From contig PNJV01000012.1 in NCBI GenBank assembly GCA_013822085.1, positions 1 to 53,931 of the forward strand: a DNA stretch of 53,931 nt, given 5' to 3'. Under the pieces are notes generated by a model. The model was given only the letters and a program-made list of their open reading frames with translations, was not told the origin of the DNA and ran no database searches. The stretch comes from Isosphaera sp. (GTDB taxonomy: Bacteria > Planctomycetota > Phycisphaerae > Phycisphaerales > UBA1924). The position numbers and the translations under genes were made by a program. The stretch's first letter is position 1. Every line of letters starts with the position of its first letter. This document shows positions 31,714 through 40,075 of the stretch, in pieces.

Positions 31714-32772
31714 ATGAGCCGGCCCGTCACGGTCTTCCTCAACGGCTCGTTCGTCGAGCCCGACTCGGCGACGATCAGCGCGCTCGACGCGGGCGTGCAG
31801 CACGGCGTGGGCGTCTTCGACACGCTCCTCGGCGGCGTCTCGGCGGCCACGCTCGGGCGTCGCGCCGCGGGCGCCCCGCTTCCCACCGACGCCCTCGAGG
31901 GCGTCTGGGCCGTGCAGCTCGAGGAGCACGTCGAGCGGATCGCCGACAGCGCCCGCCAGCTGGGCCTCTCGGCGGGGGTCTCGCGCAGCGCGCTGGCCGA
32001 GGCGGTCCTGGCCACGCTCGACCGCGCCGCGCTCCCCCGGGCCCGCGTGCGGGTCACGCTCACCGCCGGTCCCTCCGACGCGCTGGCCGCCGCCCGCGCC
32101 GGCGCGGGGCCCGCCGGCGAGCTGCCGGGCACCGTGATGATCGTGGCCACGCCCGCCACCCGCTACCCGCCGAGCCTCATGCGCCAGGGCGTGCGCGTCA
32201 GCATCGCCGACGCCCGCGCCAACCCCTTCAACCCCACCGAGGGGCACAAGACGCTCGGCTACTGGTGGCGCCTGCGCGAGCTGGCCTCGGCCGCGTCCAA
32301 GCACGCCGCTGAGGCCCTGGTCTTCTCCGTCACCAACCATCTGTGCGGGGGCTGCGTCTCGAGCGTGCTGCTGATCCGCGACGGCCAAGCGCTCACGCCC
32401 ATCGCGCGGGGCGAGGAAGCCGCGGCCATCGCCGAGCCGCGCAGCGTCCCGGCCCTGTCCAGCCCGGCCCTGCCCAGCCCGGTCCTGCCTGGGATCACAC
32501 GCCTGTGGGCCATCCAGGAGCTCGCCGGCGCGGGCGTGGTCACCCACCGCCGCGCCCTGACCATCCGCGACGTGCTCGACGCCCACGAGATCCTCCTGAC
32601 CAACTCGTCGTGGGGCGTCCTGCCGGTCGCCAGCGTCGAGGCCGAGCCGGTCGGCTCAGGCCCGCGGGCGGGCAAGGTCGGGCCGCTGGGGGCGATGCTC
32701 GCCGACCGCTGGCAAGAGATGCTCGTGGCGCTCTCCGGCGAGGGCGGGCACGCCGACGGCGAGCTGGCCTGA
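31714..32772 (+). CDS. Class IV PLP-dependent aminotransferase/lyase
   Basis: 352 residues. 'VFLNGSFVEPDSATISALDAGVQHGVGVFDTL' and the cofactor segment 'NPFNPTEGHKTLGYWWRLRE', with the PLP lysine in EGHKT, define the fold type IV family (branched-chain and D-amino acid transaminases, aminodeoxychorismate lyase). 'TNHLCGGCVSSVLLI' aligns with the family 'L.N..G.v.E....N.F' region but lacks the glutamate, and 'LLTNSSWGVLPV' is the conserved late motif. Substrate cannot be assigned. A Pro/Ser/Ala repeat insertion ('PALSSPALPSPVLPG') sits at about residues 247-262. The gene converges on the unknown gene ending at 32796. Confidence 0.85.
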   Translation: MSRPVTVFLNGSFVEPDSATISALDAGVQHGVGVFDTLLGGVSAATLGRRAAGAPLPTDALEGVWAVQLEEHVERIADSARQLGLSAGVSRSALAEAVLATLDRAALPRARVRVTLTAGPSDALAAARAGAGPAGELPGTVMIVATPATRYPPSLMRQGVRVSIADARANPFNPTEGHKTLGYWWRLRELASAASKHAAEALVFSVTNHLCGGCVSSVLLIRDGQALTPIARGEEAAAIAEPRSVPALSSPALPSPVLPGITRLWAIQELAGAGVVTHRRALTIRDVLDAHEILLTNSSWGVLPVASVEAEPVGSGPRAGKVGPLGAMLADRWQEMLVALSGEGGHADGELA

Positions 32773-32795
32773 TCGCCCGTGTGCGCGGGCCCGCC

Positions 32796-33539
32796 TTAGC
32801 AGTACCGGTGCGGCTGATCGTCGCGCCGCTCGGTCAGGCCCGGGGCGCTTGGCCCTGGCGGTGGCAGGCCGATCTCCTCGGCCTTGCGCACCGACCACAC
32901 CTGCGCCGAGAGCGCCGACCACGCCGCCAGCCCGCTGTAATAGTCCGACCGGGCGTGGACCGCCGCCGCGTGCACCTGCAGCCGCACCGCCGGCCCCAGC
33001 TGCAGCAGCGACCGCTCGCGCCAGAAGTCCAGGCCCTCGCTGGGCGTCCCCGGCGCGTCGGCCGAGAGGCTCTGGGCGCCGCAGGAGCGCTCGATGATCT
33101 CGATCAGCTCCGAGAGCGACGGCAGCCGCGAGGCCCGGCACTGCGCCAGCGTCGCCGTGGGGTCGCGGCCGGCGAAGACGCCCCCGCGCTCGAAGGCCGC
33201 CCGCACGGTCACGCGCTGGCCGTCCCGGGTGCGATCGGCCCGGATCGAGATCACCGCCGGGTCCGCGCCGCGGATCACCACGCGCGCGATCTCGACCTCG
33301 CCCGCGCCCAGGTCGGGCAGGCGCTCGCCCAGGAGCTCCTCGGGCGGCCGACCGTCGAGCTCACCTCGGTGTGTTTCGGAAAAGGTCTCGGCCGGCAGCT
33401 CGTGCACGCAGCCGCGGCGCAGCGCGCCGTCGATGACCCACCGCCGCCGCTCGCCCTTGATGCGGGCGTAGATCGCGGCGCTGTGGTCCCAGTAGTCGTT
33501 GGGACGGAAGCCCAGCACCCGCTGAGTCAAGATCGCCAC
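32796..33539 (-). CDS. Protein of unknown function
   Basis: 247 residues, no family recognised. The N-terminus 'LGFRPNDYWDHSAAIYARIKGERRRWVIDGALRRG' is the most distinctive segment; the middle is acidic and mixed alpha/beta. The C-terminal 'LQVHAAAVHARSDYYSGLAAWSAL' is helical. No signal peptide or membrane helix is seen. GTG 33539 is well supported by GGAGGG with a 6-nt spacer, which excludes a longer open frame. It is monocistronic with a 384-bp upstream region, so it probably has its own promoter. Confidence 0.65.
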   Translation of the reverse strand: MAILTQRVLGFRPNDYWDHSAAIYARIKGERRRWVIDGALRRGCVHELPAETFSETHRGELDGRPPEELLGERLPDLGAGEVEIARVVIRGADPAVISIRADRTRDGQRVTVRAAFERGGVFAGRDPTATLAQCRASRLPSLSELIEIIERSCGAQSLSADAPGTPSEGLDFWRERSLLQLGPAVRLQVHAAAVHARSDYYSGLAAWSALSAQVWSVRKAEEIGLPPPGPSAPGLTERRDDQPHRYC

Positions 33540-33923
33540 GGAGTTCCCTCCATGACACCCGCGCCTGGTGAGCCGATGCAAGGGCTGCACGCCAGCCCCT
33601 TTGCCCGTACGGGCCACATCAACCCGCCCACGCCGGGCGGGTCTGGCACCGCGACGGAGAAACGAACGCCCCGCTCGGTTGCCGGACAGCGCTGAGCTGC
33701 GCTGCCGCTCTGGATGCCGGGGGAATCATACACGGTGACTCTGCTACGTCCAACGCGTCGCCGACGCTCGCGGCGCGGCGCGATATTTCCGCTCGGGCTT
33801 TGCCCTGCTCATCTACCCTAATTGGCCGCACCGGTCTTTGCGATACCTTCCAATTTGGCGTTGCGGCCCGGTCCATGTGCGCAGCCCTGGATCAGCCAGG
33901 TGAGCGATCACTAGCCTTGCGCC
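33540..33923. other. Divergent intergenic region upstream of lpxC
   Basis: About 384 bp with no supported gene. The part at 33730-33860 is AT-richer and includes AATTGG...CCAATT repeats and a perfect 12-nt palindrome GCCCGTACGGGC (33603-33614); neither exceeds chance clearly. The lpxC -10 box lies at its right end. Confidence 0.5.
33912..33917 (+). promoter_or_regulatory. -10 hexamer of a proposed leaderless promoter (lpxC)
   Basis: TAGCCT in the context CACTAGCCT ends 6 nt before ATG 33924. It differs by one base from the CACTAGACT seen twice elsewhere. Confidence 0.55.
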
Positions 33924-34859
33924 ATGCCCACGCCCACCCCCCCGCCCATCGCCCCAGCACCGGGGTGGCTCGTCCCGAGACGGACGCTGGCCCGCCCCGT
34001 GTCGTGGGCCGGCGTGGGGCTCTTTGATCCAGCGACCTCCAGCGTGGAGGCCTCGCCCGTCACCGAGCCGACGGGCATCGTCTTCGAGCTGCGTCCGCCG
34101 GCGGGCCCCAGCCCGGTGACCTTTGCGCTCTCGCTCGATCACGCCCTGGGCGGATCTCGGCACACGGTCGTGGGCGTCGCCGGTGTTGCGGGGGCCTCGG
34201 TCGCCACCGTCGAGCACCTGCTCTCGGCGTTGTGGGGCATGGGCGTGACCGACGCGCACCTGCGCGTGGCCGGCCCCGAGGTCCCCGCCCTCGACGGCTC
34301 GGCGTTGCCGTTTGCGCGGGCCATCGGCTCGGCGGGCCTACGCCCGCTCGGCGAGAGACCGGCGGCGGTCGTGCGCGAGCCGATCTACATATCCGTGGGC
34401 CCTGCGAGCATCACCGCCGAGCCCCTGCCGCCCGGCTCGCCCCCGGCCCTGGGGCTGCGCTACCAGCTCGAGTACGACGCGCCCGCCGCCGGCTTGCCGC
34501 CGCCGATCGGCCCTTTGCACGCCGGGTTCTCGATCGACTGGGCCGCCCCGGACGGCGCCGCCTACGCCGAGGCCATCGCCCCCGCGCGGACCTTCGCCAC
34601 CGCCGCCGAGGCCCAGGCCCTGCGCGCCGCGGGGCAGTTTGCGCACCTGAGCCCGAGCGATGTCCTGGTGCTCGGGCCCGCCGGGCCCTTGGCCGGGGCC
34701 CTGCGCATGGCCGACGAGCCCGCCCGGCACAAGCTCCTGGACATGATCGGCGACCTGGCCCTGCTGGGCCGGCCGCTGGTGGGCCTTGTCAGCTCGCACC
34801 GCGGCGGGCACGCCCTCAACCGGGCCCTGGCGGCGGAGATCCACCGCCGGGGCTGGTAA
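33924..34859 (+). CDS. lpxC: UDP-3-O-acyl-N-acetylglucosamine deacetylase
   Basis: 311 residues, normal length. The zinc and catalytic residues of LpxC are recognisable: E97-H98 in 'VEHLLSALWGMGV', H269 and D273 in 'DEPARHKLLDMIGDL', and H296 in 'SSHRGGHALN'. 'VPALDGSALPF' is also conserved. It performs the committed step of lipid A synthesis in the cytoplasm, so this organism likely makes lipid A. No other lpx gene is adjacent, unlike many Gram-negatives. A proline-rich 12-residue N-terminus precedes the fold. Confidence 0.95.
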   Translation: MPTPTPPPIAPAPGWLVPRRTLARPVSWAGVGLFDPATSSVEASPVTEPTGIVFELRPPAGPSPVTFALSLDHALGGSRHTVVGVAGVAGASVATVEHLLSALWGMGVTDAHLRVAGPEVPALDGSALPFARAIGSAGLRPLGERPAAVVREPIYISVGPASITAEPLPPGSPPALGLRYQLEYDAPAAGLPPPIGPLHAGFSIDWAAPDGAAYAEAIAPARTFATAAEAQALRAAGQFAHLSPSDVLVLGPAGPLAGALRMADEPARHKLLDMIGDLALLGRPLVGLVSSHRGGHALNRALAAEIHRRGW

Positions 34860-34879
34860 CCCCGGCCCGACGGGGTCGC

Positions 34880-36040
34880 TCAGGCCACGGTCACGGACTT
34901 GTCCAGGTACACGTCCTGCACCGCCTGGAGCAGGGCTACGCCCTCGCGCATGGGCTTCTGGAAGGCCTTGCGGCCCGAGATCAGCCCCATGCCCCCGGCG
35001 CGCTTGTTGATCACCGCTGTGGCCACGGCCTCGGGCAGGTCGCCGGCGCCCTTGCTCTCGCCGCCGGAGTTGATCAGCGGCACGCGGCCCATGAAGTTGT
35101 TGAGCACCTGGTACCGGCACAGGTCGATCGGGTGCCCGCCGTGGCCGGCCTCGTCGGACCCGCACAGCTGGGTGTACACGCGCTTGTCCCACTTGCCGTA
35201 GGAGGAGCCGCCGGAGTTGAGGGCGGCGTAGCCGCCGTTGTTGGTCGGGAGCTTCTGTTTGACGATGTCGGCCTGGATCGTCGCGCCCAGGTGGTTGGCC
35301 TGCCCGGTCAGGTCGGCCGAGGTGTGGTAATCGGTGCTCTTGCCGTCGGCACCCTTGGCCTTGAAGGCGTTGTTGCGGGTGTAGCACCACAGCACCGTGA
35401 CCATGCCCAGGTCGTGGGCCTCCTCGAACATCTCCGAGACGTACCGGATCTCCTCGCGCGAGTCGGGCGAGCCGAAGTAGACCGTGGCCCCGACGGCCAC
35501 CGCGCCCATCTCGTAGGCCTGCCGCACCGAGCCAAAGAGCGACTGGTTGAAGATGTTCGGGTACGTGAGCATCTCGTTGTGGTTGAACTTGACCAGGAAC
35601 GGGATCTTGTGCGCGTACCGCCGCGACACCGCCCCCAGCACCCCGATCGTCGAGGCCACGGCGTTGCACCCGCCCTCGATGGCCAACCTCACGATGCTCT
35701 CGGGGTCGAAATACTCGGGGTTGGGCGCAAAGCTCGCCCCGGCCGAGTGCTCGATGCCCTGATCGACGGGCAGGATGCTCACGTACCCCGTGCCGGCCAA
35801 CCGACCGGTGTTGAGGATCGTCTGGAAGTTGCGGAGCACCGCCGGCTTGCGGTCGGTCTGCGAGAACACCCGGTCGACAAAGTCCGGCCCGGGCAGGTGG
35901 ATCCGCTCCTTGTTGACGGTCTTGGAGACGTGCCCGAGGAGGCCCTCGGCCTCGGCGCCGAGCGTGGCGCGGACGTTGATCGTCGCTGCGGTCTGCCCGT
36001 TGGCGTGCCCGGCGTGATGGGTCGCGGTCGCGGTGCTCAT
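34880..36040 (-). CDS. fbaB: Class I fructose-bisphosphate aldolase, DhnA/FbaB type
   Basis: 386 residues. It closely follows the E. coli FbaB pattern: '[38 protein letters not shown]', '[40 protein letters not shown]', '[22 protein letters not shown]', 'DIVKQK' (the segment expected to carry the Schiff-base lysine) and '[21 protein letters not shown]'. It cleaves fructose-1,6-bisphosphate in glycolysis/gluconeogenesis. A 40-residue N-terminal extension is Ala/Thr/His-rich. The ATG has AGGAG about 6 nt upstream. The frame continues upstream but overlaps the next gene as a shadow. Confidence 0.95.
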   Translation of the reverse strand: MSTATATHHAGHANGQTAATINVRATLGAEAEGLLGHVSKTVNKERIHLPGPDFVDRVFSQTDRKPAVLRNFQTILNTGRLAGTGYVSILPVDQGIEHSAGASFAPNPEYFDPESIVRLAIEGGCNAVASTIGVLGAVSRRYAHKIPFLVKFNHNEMLTYPNIFNQSLFGSVRQAYEMGAVAVGATVYFGSPDSREEIRYVSEMFEEAHDLGMVTVLWCYTRNNAFKAKGADGKSTDYHTSADLTGQANHLGATIQADIVKQKLPTNNGGYAALNSGGSSYGKWDKRVYTQLCGSDEAGHGGHPIDLCRYQVLNNFMGRVPLINSGGESKGAGDLPEAVATAVINKRAGGMGLISGRKAFQKPMREGVALLQAVQDVYLDKSVTVA

Positions 36041-36132
36041 CGGTTGCTCCTGCGGGCGTGCCCGCGGTTGATCGGTCCCGTGCGTCGGATCTGCCCGTCG
36101 GCGCGATGATAGCGATCGCCCCGCTCGGCCCG

Positions 36133-37632
36133 TCAGGCGCCGGCAAGCGCCCGCGAGAGCACGCGCGGGTCCGTCCGCGCGATGATGTCGCTCACACCGG
36201 TCTGGTTGAAGCCCTTGAACCCGTCGTTGCGCTCCAGGTTCTCCAGGTGGCTGCCGATCGCCCCGTGCGCCGCGAAGGTCTCGGCCTGCTCGCGCGTGAT
36301 CAGGCCGCCGTCGGCCAGCGCCGCGATCCGCGCCGGCTCGACCGCCCACCGCTCGCCCTCGGTGAAGGCCTGCCGCAGGTACGGGAACGTCGTGAAGGGC
36401 GCCATGGTCTTGATGTGGGCCTCGCGCTCCAGCTGGTCGACGAGCGCCTGCCAGTCGAACTGGGCCTCCAGGTGGTGCATGCCGGCCTGCAGGACGGCCT
36501 CGCCGTGGAGCCCGACCCACAGCCCCACGGTGCTCAGGGTGGGCAGCGACCGCGTGAACCCCTGGTGCGAGAAGTCGCCGAAGAGCTCCTCGGGGGCCAT
36601 GTCCACGTCGTTGAAGGTCGTGATCCCCGTCGTGGGGTTCTCCATCACCTGCGCGCCCCACCCGGCCTGCGCCCCGGCGTAGAACCGCTCGCGGCAGTGG
36701 AAGCCCAGCTTCTCCCACAGCCCGACCACCGCGGGGAAGTTCTGGCGCGAGCAGCGGTACGTGTGGTGGTCGTGGTTGGCCCACCCCAGGCCCAGCCGCT
36801 GCTGCCGGGCGTGCTGCACCTGCGCCGCGCGGTTGCGGCGCATCCAGTACTCGCGCTCGGCCTTGAAGAACAGGTCGCACGCCCACGCCTGGCCGATCTG
36901 AGCCACCGCCGCGTCGACCAGCGCGTGCGTGTGCGCCAGCCCCTGGGCGTCGGTGTCGAACCGCCGCCGACGCGTCCGGAGCCTGGTCAGGTGCTCCATG
37001 GCGTGCAGGCGCTGGGCCGGCGTCGAGTCGTCGTAGCCAAAGCCCCAGAGCCCGTGCCGCTCGATCGCCCAGACCTGCGTGTCCCCCTCCCGCGCCCCGA
37101 GGGCCATCCGCAGCCGCGAGCCCTCGCCCATCTCCAGCCCGTCGTTGAGCGTCCCGGCGTGGTCCAGCTCGTGGGCCTGCATGAACTCGACGACGCTCTC
37201 GACCTTGATGGCCACCAGCGTCGTGGGCTCTCGGCCGACGATCACCGGCGGCAAGATCCCCTTGTCGTTGACGTGGCACCCGGGCGCGTGCTCCTTGGGC
37301 TCGTGGCGGTACCCCGCCCGTTGCAGCCGCGACCAGAGCCCCTCGCCCCCGAGCACCCCCTCGGGGGCCGCGATGTGGTCGACCCAGTCGATCAGCCGCG
37401 TGCCCGTCTCGGCGCGCATCCGCCCTGCCAGGCGCGCCGCCCACGCGTTGCGGTCCACCAGGCTCTTGACCAGCTCGTTGACCAGCCTCCACGCCTCGGG
37501 CTGCGGCTGCCAGTTGAACTCGCCCAGCAGGGCCCGTGCCTCAGCGGACAGGTCCGCCGCGGCCACGGGCTTGCCGTGCCCGTTGCCGACCTGCGTGCTG
37601 GTGGTCTGGCCGCTGTTGCTCTGACCCGCCAT
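36133..37632 (-). CDS. VOC-fold-like protein, possibly related to DUF1338
   Basis: 499 residues. No firm family. One half contains '[46 protein letters not shown]', which reads like a vicinal-oxygen-chelate module with a histidine pair and a late glutamate. The other half contains '[41 protein letters not shown]', which resembles the DUF1338 (HglS/YdcJ) 2-oxoacid dioxygenase style. A metal-dependent oxygenase or lyase is possible but unproven. ATG 37632 has AGGAGG with an 8-nt spacer. It is divergent from the NodT channel gene and followed after 92 bp by fbaB in the same direction. Confidence 0.6.
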   Translation of the reverse strand: MAGQSNSGQTTSTQVGNGHGKPVAAADLSAEARALLGEFNWQPQPEAWRLVNELVKSLVDRNAWAARLAGRMRAETGTRLIDWVDHIAAPEGVLGGEGLWSRLQRAGYRHEPKEHAPGCHVNDKGILPPVIVGREPTTLVAIKVESVVEFMQAHELDHAGTLNDGLEMGEGSRLRMALGAREGDTQVWAIERHGLWGFGYDDSTPAQRLHAMEHLTRLRTRRRRFDTDAQGLAHTHALVDAAVAQIGQAWACDLFFKAEREYWMRRNRAAQVQHARQQRLGLGWANHDHHTYRCSRQNFPAVVGLWEKLGFHCRERFYAGAQAGWGAQVMENPTTGITTFNDVDMAPEELFGDFSHQGFTRSLPTLSTVGLWVGLHGEAVLQAGMHHLEAQFDWQALVDQLEREAHIKTMAPFTTFPYLRQAFTEGERWAVEPARIAALADGGLITREQAETFAAHGAIGSHLENLERNDGFKGFNQTGVSDIIARTDPRVLSRALAGA

Positions 37633-37757
37633 CGGTGCGCCCTCCTGCTCAGGTTCGACCGGCTCGTGATCCGCTGTGGCACCCCGTCCGCCCCGCGCCC
37701 CCTCGCAGCTCTCCAGCCCACCGCCCGTGTGCGCTTCCGTGCACGCCCCGGCTGTCA

Positions 37758-37765
37758 AGTATACT
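37758..37765. promoter_or_regulatory. Palindromic TATA element in a divergent promoter region
   Basis: AGTATACT gives TATACT, a 5/6 -10 match, on both strands between the VOC-like gene (minus) and the NodT gene (plus). No good -35 box is found at 16-18 bp on either side. Confidence 0.35.
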
Positions 37766-37836
37766 GACCGCTCACCCCGCATCACCGACACCGCCCCGGC
37801 CCCCTCCGCCCGCGCCGGCCACCCGAAGCACACCCC

Positions 37837-39459
37837 ATGACCCGCTCACGCCCCGACGCCGCCCCGCAGCCCCGCCCCGCAGCCGACCAATCCAACCCGC
37901 GCCCCCGACCCGCCCCGCACGCACGCCCGGCGCAGCCCCGCTGCGCTGGCCCAGCGCCAGCGGCGCTGGCCATAGCCTCAGCGGTGGGGGGGCTGGGCGG
38001 GTGCACCGTCGGGCCCGACTACATCGAGCCCACGCTCCAGACCGCCCCGCAGTGGTCCCAGCCCATGGAAGGGGGCCTCTCAGCGACCCCGGCCGACCTC
38101 TCGCGCTGGTGGACCACCTTCAGCGACCAGCAGCTCGACTCCCTGGTCGTGCGCGCCGTGGGCGCCAACCTGGACCTCCGCTCGGCCGAGGCCCGCATCC
38201 GCGAGTCCCGCGCCCTGCGCGGCATCATCGTCTCCGACAAGCTCTTCACCATCGACTCCAACTTCAGCTTCAGCCGCCAGCGCGCCAGCCGGAACACCAA
38301 CTTCGGCGGCATCGGCGCCTCGGGCACCGGCACCAGCTTCAACCAGTTCGTCACCGGCCTCGACGCCGCCTGGGAGATCGACCTCTGGGGCCGCGTCGAA
38401 CGCTCCATCAACGCCGCCGACGCCGACCTGGCCGCCGACATCGAGGACCGCCGCGACATCCTGCTGATCCTTTTGGCCGACGTGGCGCGGGCCTACGTCG
38501 ACCTGCGCACGGCCCAGCGTCGCATCGAGATCGCCCAGGACAACGTCCGCATCCAGGAAGAGACCCTCCGCCTGACCTCCTCCCGCTCCAAGGCCGGCCT
38601 CATCGGCGAGCTCGACGTCGTCCAGGCCAGGAGCAACGTCGAGGCCACCCGCGCCACCATCCCCTCGCTCCAGATCGCCCAGGCCCAGGCCCTCAACCGC
38701 CTGGCCGTCCTCCTGGGCCAGCAGCCCGGGTCGCTCAACCAGGAGCTGGGCCCGCCCGGCGTGATCCCCGGCGTCCCCAGCGCCGTGAGCGTCGGCGTCC
38801 CGGCCGAGCTCCTGCGCCGCCGGCCCGACATCCGCCGCGCCGAACGCCAGCTGGCCGCCAACACCGAGCGCATCGGCGTCGCGGTCTCCGACCTCTTCCC
38901 GCGCTTCACCATCAACGGCAACGTCGGCGTCCAGGCCGCCCAGGGCCCCACCTTCTTCGACCTGTCCAGCTTCCAGTTCTCCTACGGCCCGGCCATCAAC
39001 TGGCGGCTCATCGACTTCGGCCGCATCCGCGCCTCCATCGCCGCCGCCGACTCCCGGGCCGAGGCCTCCCTCTACGCCTACGAGCAGCAGGTCCTCGTCG
39101 CCCTGGAGGAGTCGGAGAACGCCATCGCCGCCTTCGCCAAGGAGCAGCAGCGCCGCGCCTCGCTGGAGCTCTCCGTGTCCGCCTCCAAGCGCGCCGTCGA
39201 GCTCTCCGGCCAGCTCTACGCCGGCGGGCTGCGCGACTTCCAGTTCGTCCTCGACGCCCAACGCACGCTCTTTGTTCAGCAGGACCAGCTTGTCCTTAGC
39301 GAGCAGGCCGTCACGTCCAACCTCATCGCCCTCTACCTCGCCCTGGGCGGCGGCTGGGAGATCGGCGAGCTGCCCCCGCCCGACAAGTACTCGCCCACGC
39401 CCCCCATCGTCTTCCCGCTCTCGACGACCGACGAGGACATCAAGCCCCGCGGCCTCTGA
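37837..39459 (+). CDS. Outer-membrane efflux lipoprotein, NodT/TolC family
   Basis: 540 residues. After a long Pro/Arg/Ala-rich N-terminus and a hydrophobic segment comes 'GLGGCTVGPDY', the lipobox and family-typical start of NodT-type outer-membrane factors. Two repeated helical-hairpin halves follow ('LTSSRSKAGLIGELDVVQARSNVEATRATIPSLQIAQAQALNRLAVLLGQQPG' and 'ELSGQLYAGGLRDFQFVLDAQRTLFVQQDQLVLSEQAV'), with 'VPAELLRRRPDIRRAERQLAANTERIGVAVSDLFPRF'. These trimers form the exit duct of tripartite pumps. No RND pump or adaptor gene is adjacent. The mature protein ends in a Pro-rich acidic tail. The start upstream of the hydrophobic segment is uncertain. Confidence 0.9.
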   Translation: MTRSRPDAAPQPRPAADQSNPRPRPAPHARPAQPRCAGPAPAALAIASAVGGLGGCTVGPDYIEPTLQTAPQWSQPMEGGLSATPADLSRWWTTFSDQQLDSLVVRAVGANLDLRSAEARIRESRALRGIIVSDKLFTIDSNFSFSRQRASRNTNFGGIGASGTGTSFNQFVTGLDAAWEIDLWGRVERSINAADADLAADIEDRRDILLILLADVARAYVDLRTAQRRIEIAQDNVRIQEETLRLTSSRSKAGLIGELDVVQARSNVEATRATIPSLQIAQAQALNRLAVLLGQQPGSLNQELGPPGVIPGVPSAVSVGVPAELLRRRPDIRRAERQLAANTERIGVAVSDLFPRFTINGNVGVQAAQGPTFFDLSSFQFSYGPAINWRLIDFGRIRASIAAADSRAEASLYAYEQQVLVALEESENAIAAFAKEQQRRASLELSVSASKRAVELSGQLYAGGLRDFQFVLDAQRTLFVQQDQLVLSEQAVTSNLIALYLALGGGWEIGELPPPDKYSPTPPIVFPLSTTDEDIKPRGL

Positions 39460-39464
39460 TCCAC

Positions 39465-39500
39465 CTCCAACCCCATCCCCCTCCAACCCCATCCCCCATC
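39465..39500. repeat. 16-bp tandem repeat after the NodT gene
   Basis: CTCCAACCCCATCCCC occurs twice head-to-tail (39465-39480 and 39481-39496), with a partial third copy. It lies between convergent stops and has no coding role. Confidence 0.6.
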
Positions 39501-39586
39501 CCCCGCCTTCCACCCCCGCGCGCACACGCCCCTGAACAACGCTCGCCCCGCGGCAAGCCCCTGCCGCAGCCGGGCCCCGCCCGTGT

Positions 39587-40069
39587 CTATTGACCCACGC
39601 GCACCAGCCCGCGCAGACGCTCCATCGTCTTGGGCCCGATCCCCCGCACCTCGTCCAGGTCCTCCACGCTGACAAAGCGCCCGCGGGTTGCGCGGTGCTC
39701 GACGATCCGCGCCGCCAGCGCCGGCCCGATGCCGGGCAGGAGTTCGAGCTCAGCGGCGCTGGCGGTGTTGATGTCCAATCCGCCCTGGGCGGGCGGGCCG
39801 CCCGTGCTCGCCACACCCGCGGCACCAGCCGGCCCCGCCTCACCCCCCGGACCCCCAGCATCCCCCGCGCCCGCTGACCCAACGCCCGCACCGGGGCCGA
39901 CGCCGGCCGATCCCGTCAGCTGTGAACCCACTTCGGCGTCCCAGGCGCGGACCTGGCGCCACACCGACCACGCCAGCCCGCTGGCGCTCAGCGCGCCCAG
40001 CACCGCCACCGCCGCCCACAACCCCGGGCCGCGCACCGCCCCGCCTGTCGTGCCGGCTCCCTGGGCCAT
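39587..40069 (-). CDS. ComEA-like helix-hairpin-helix protein
   Basis: 160 residues. An N-terminal membrane helix (about 15-36) anchors the protein. A Gly/Ala-rich linker (about 50-97) leads to a double helix-hairpin-helix domain ('LDINTASAAELELLPGIGPALAARIVEHR...FVSVEDLDEVRGIGPKTMERLRGLV'), the ComEA DNA-binding module. ComEA proteins bind incoming DNA in the periplasm during natural transformation. No comEC or pilus genes are in the window. It starts 6 bp after the stop of the GH10-like gene, probably co-transcribed, with GGAG 9 nt before the ATG. Confidence 0.85.
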   Translation of the reverse strand: MAQGAGTTGGAVRGPGLWAAVAVLGALSASGLAWSVWRQVRAWDAEVGSQLTGSAGVGPGAGVGSAGAGDAGGPGGEAGPAGAAGVASTGGPPAQGGLDINTASAAELELLPGIGPALAARIVEHRATRGRFVSVEDLDEVRGIGPKTMERLRGLVRVGQ

Positions 40070-40075
40070 CGGCGC

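Noticed and set aside
33603-33614. Palindrome GCCCGTACGGGC upstream of the unknown gene ending at 32796
   Set aside because: Same chance expectation; no second copy and no promoter elements around it.
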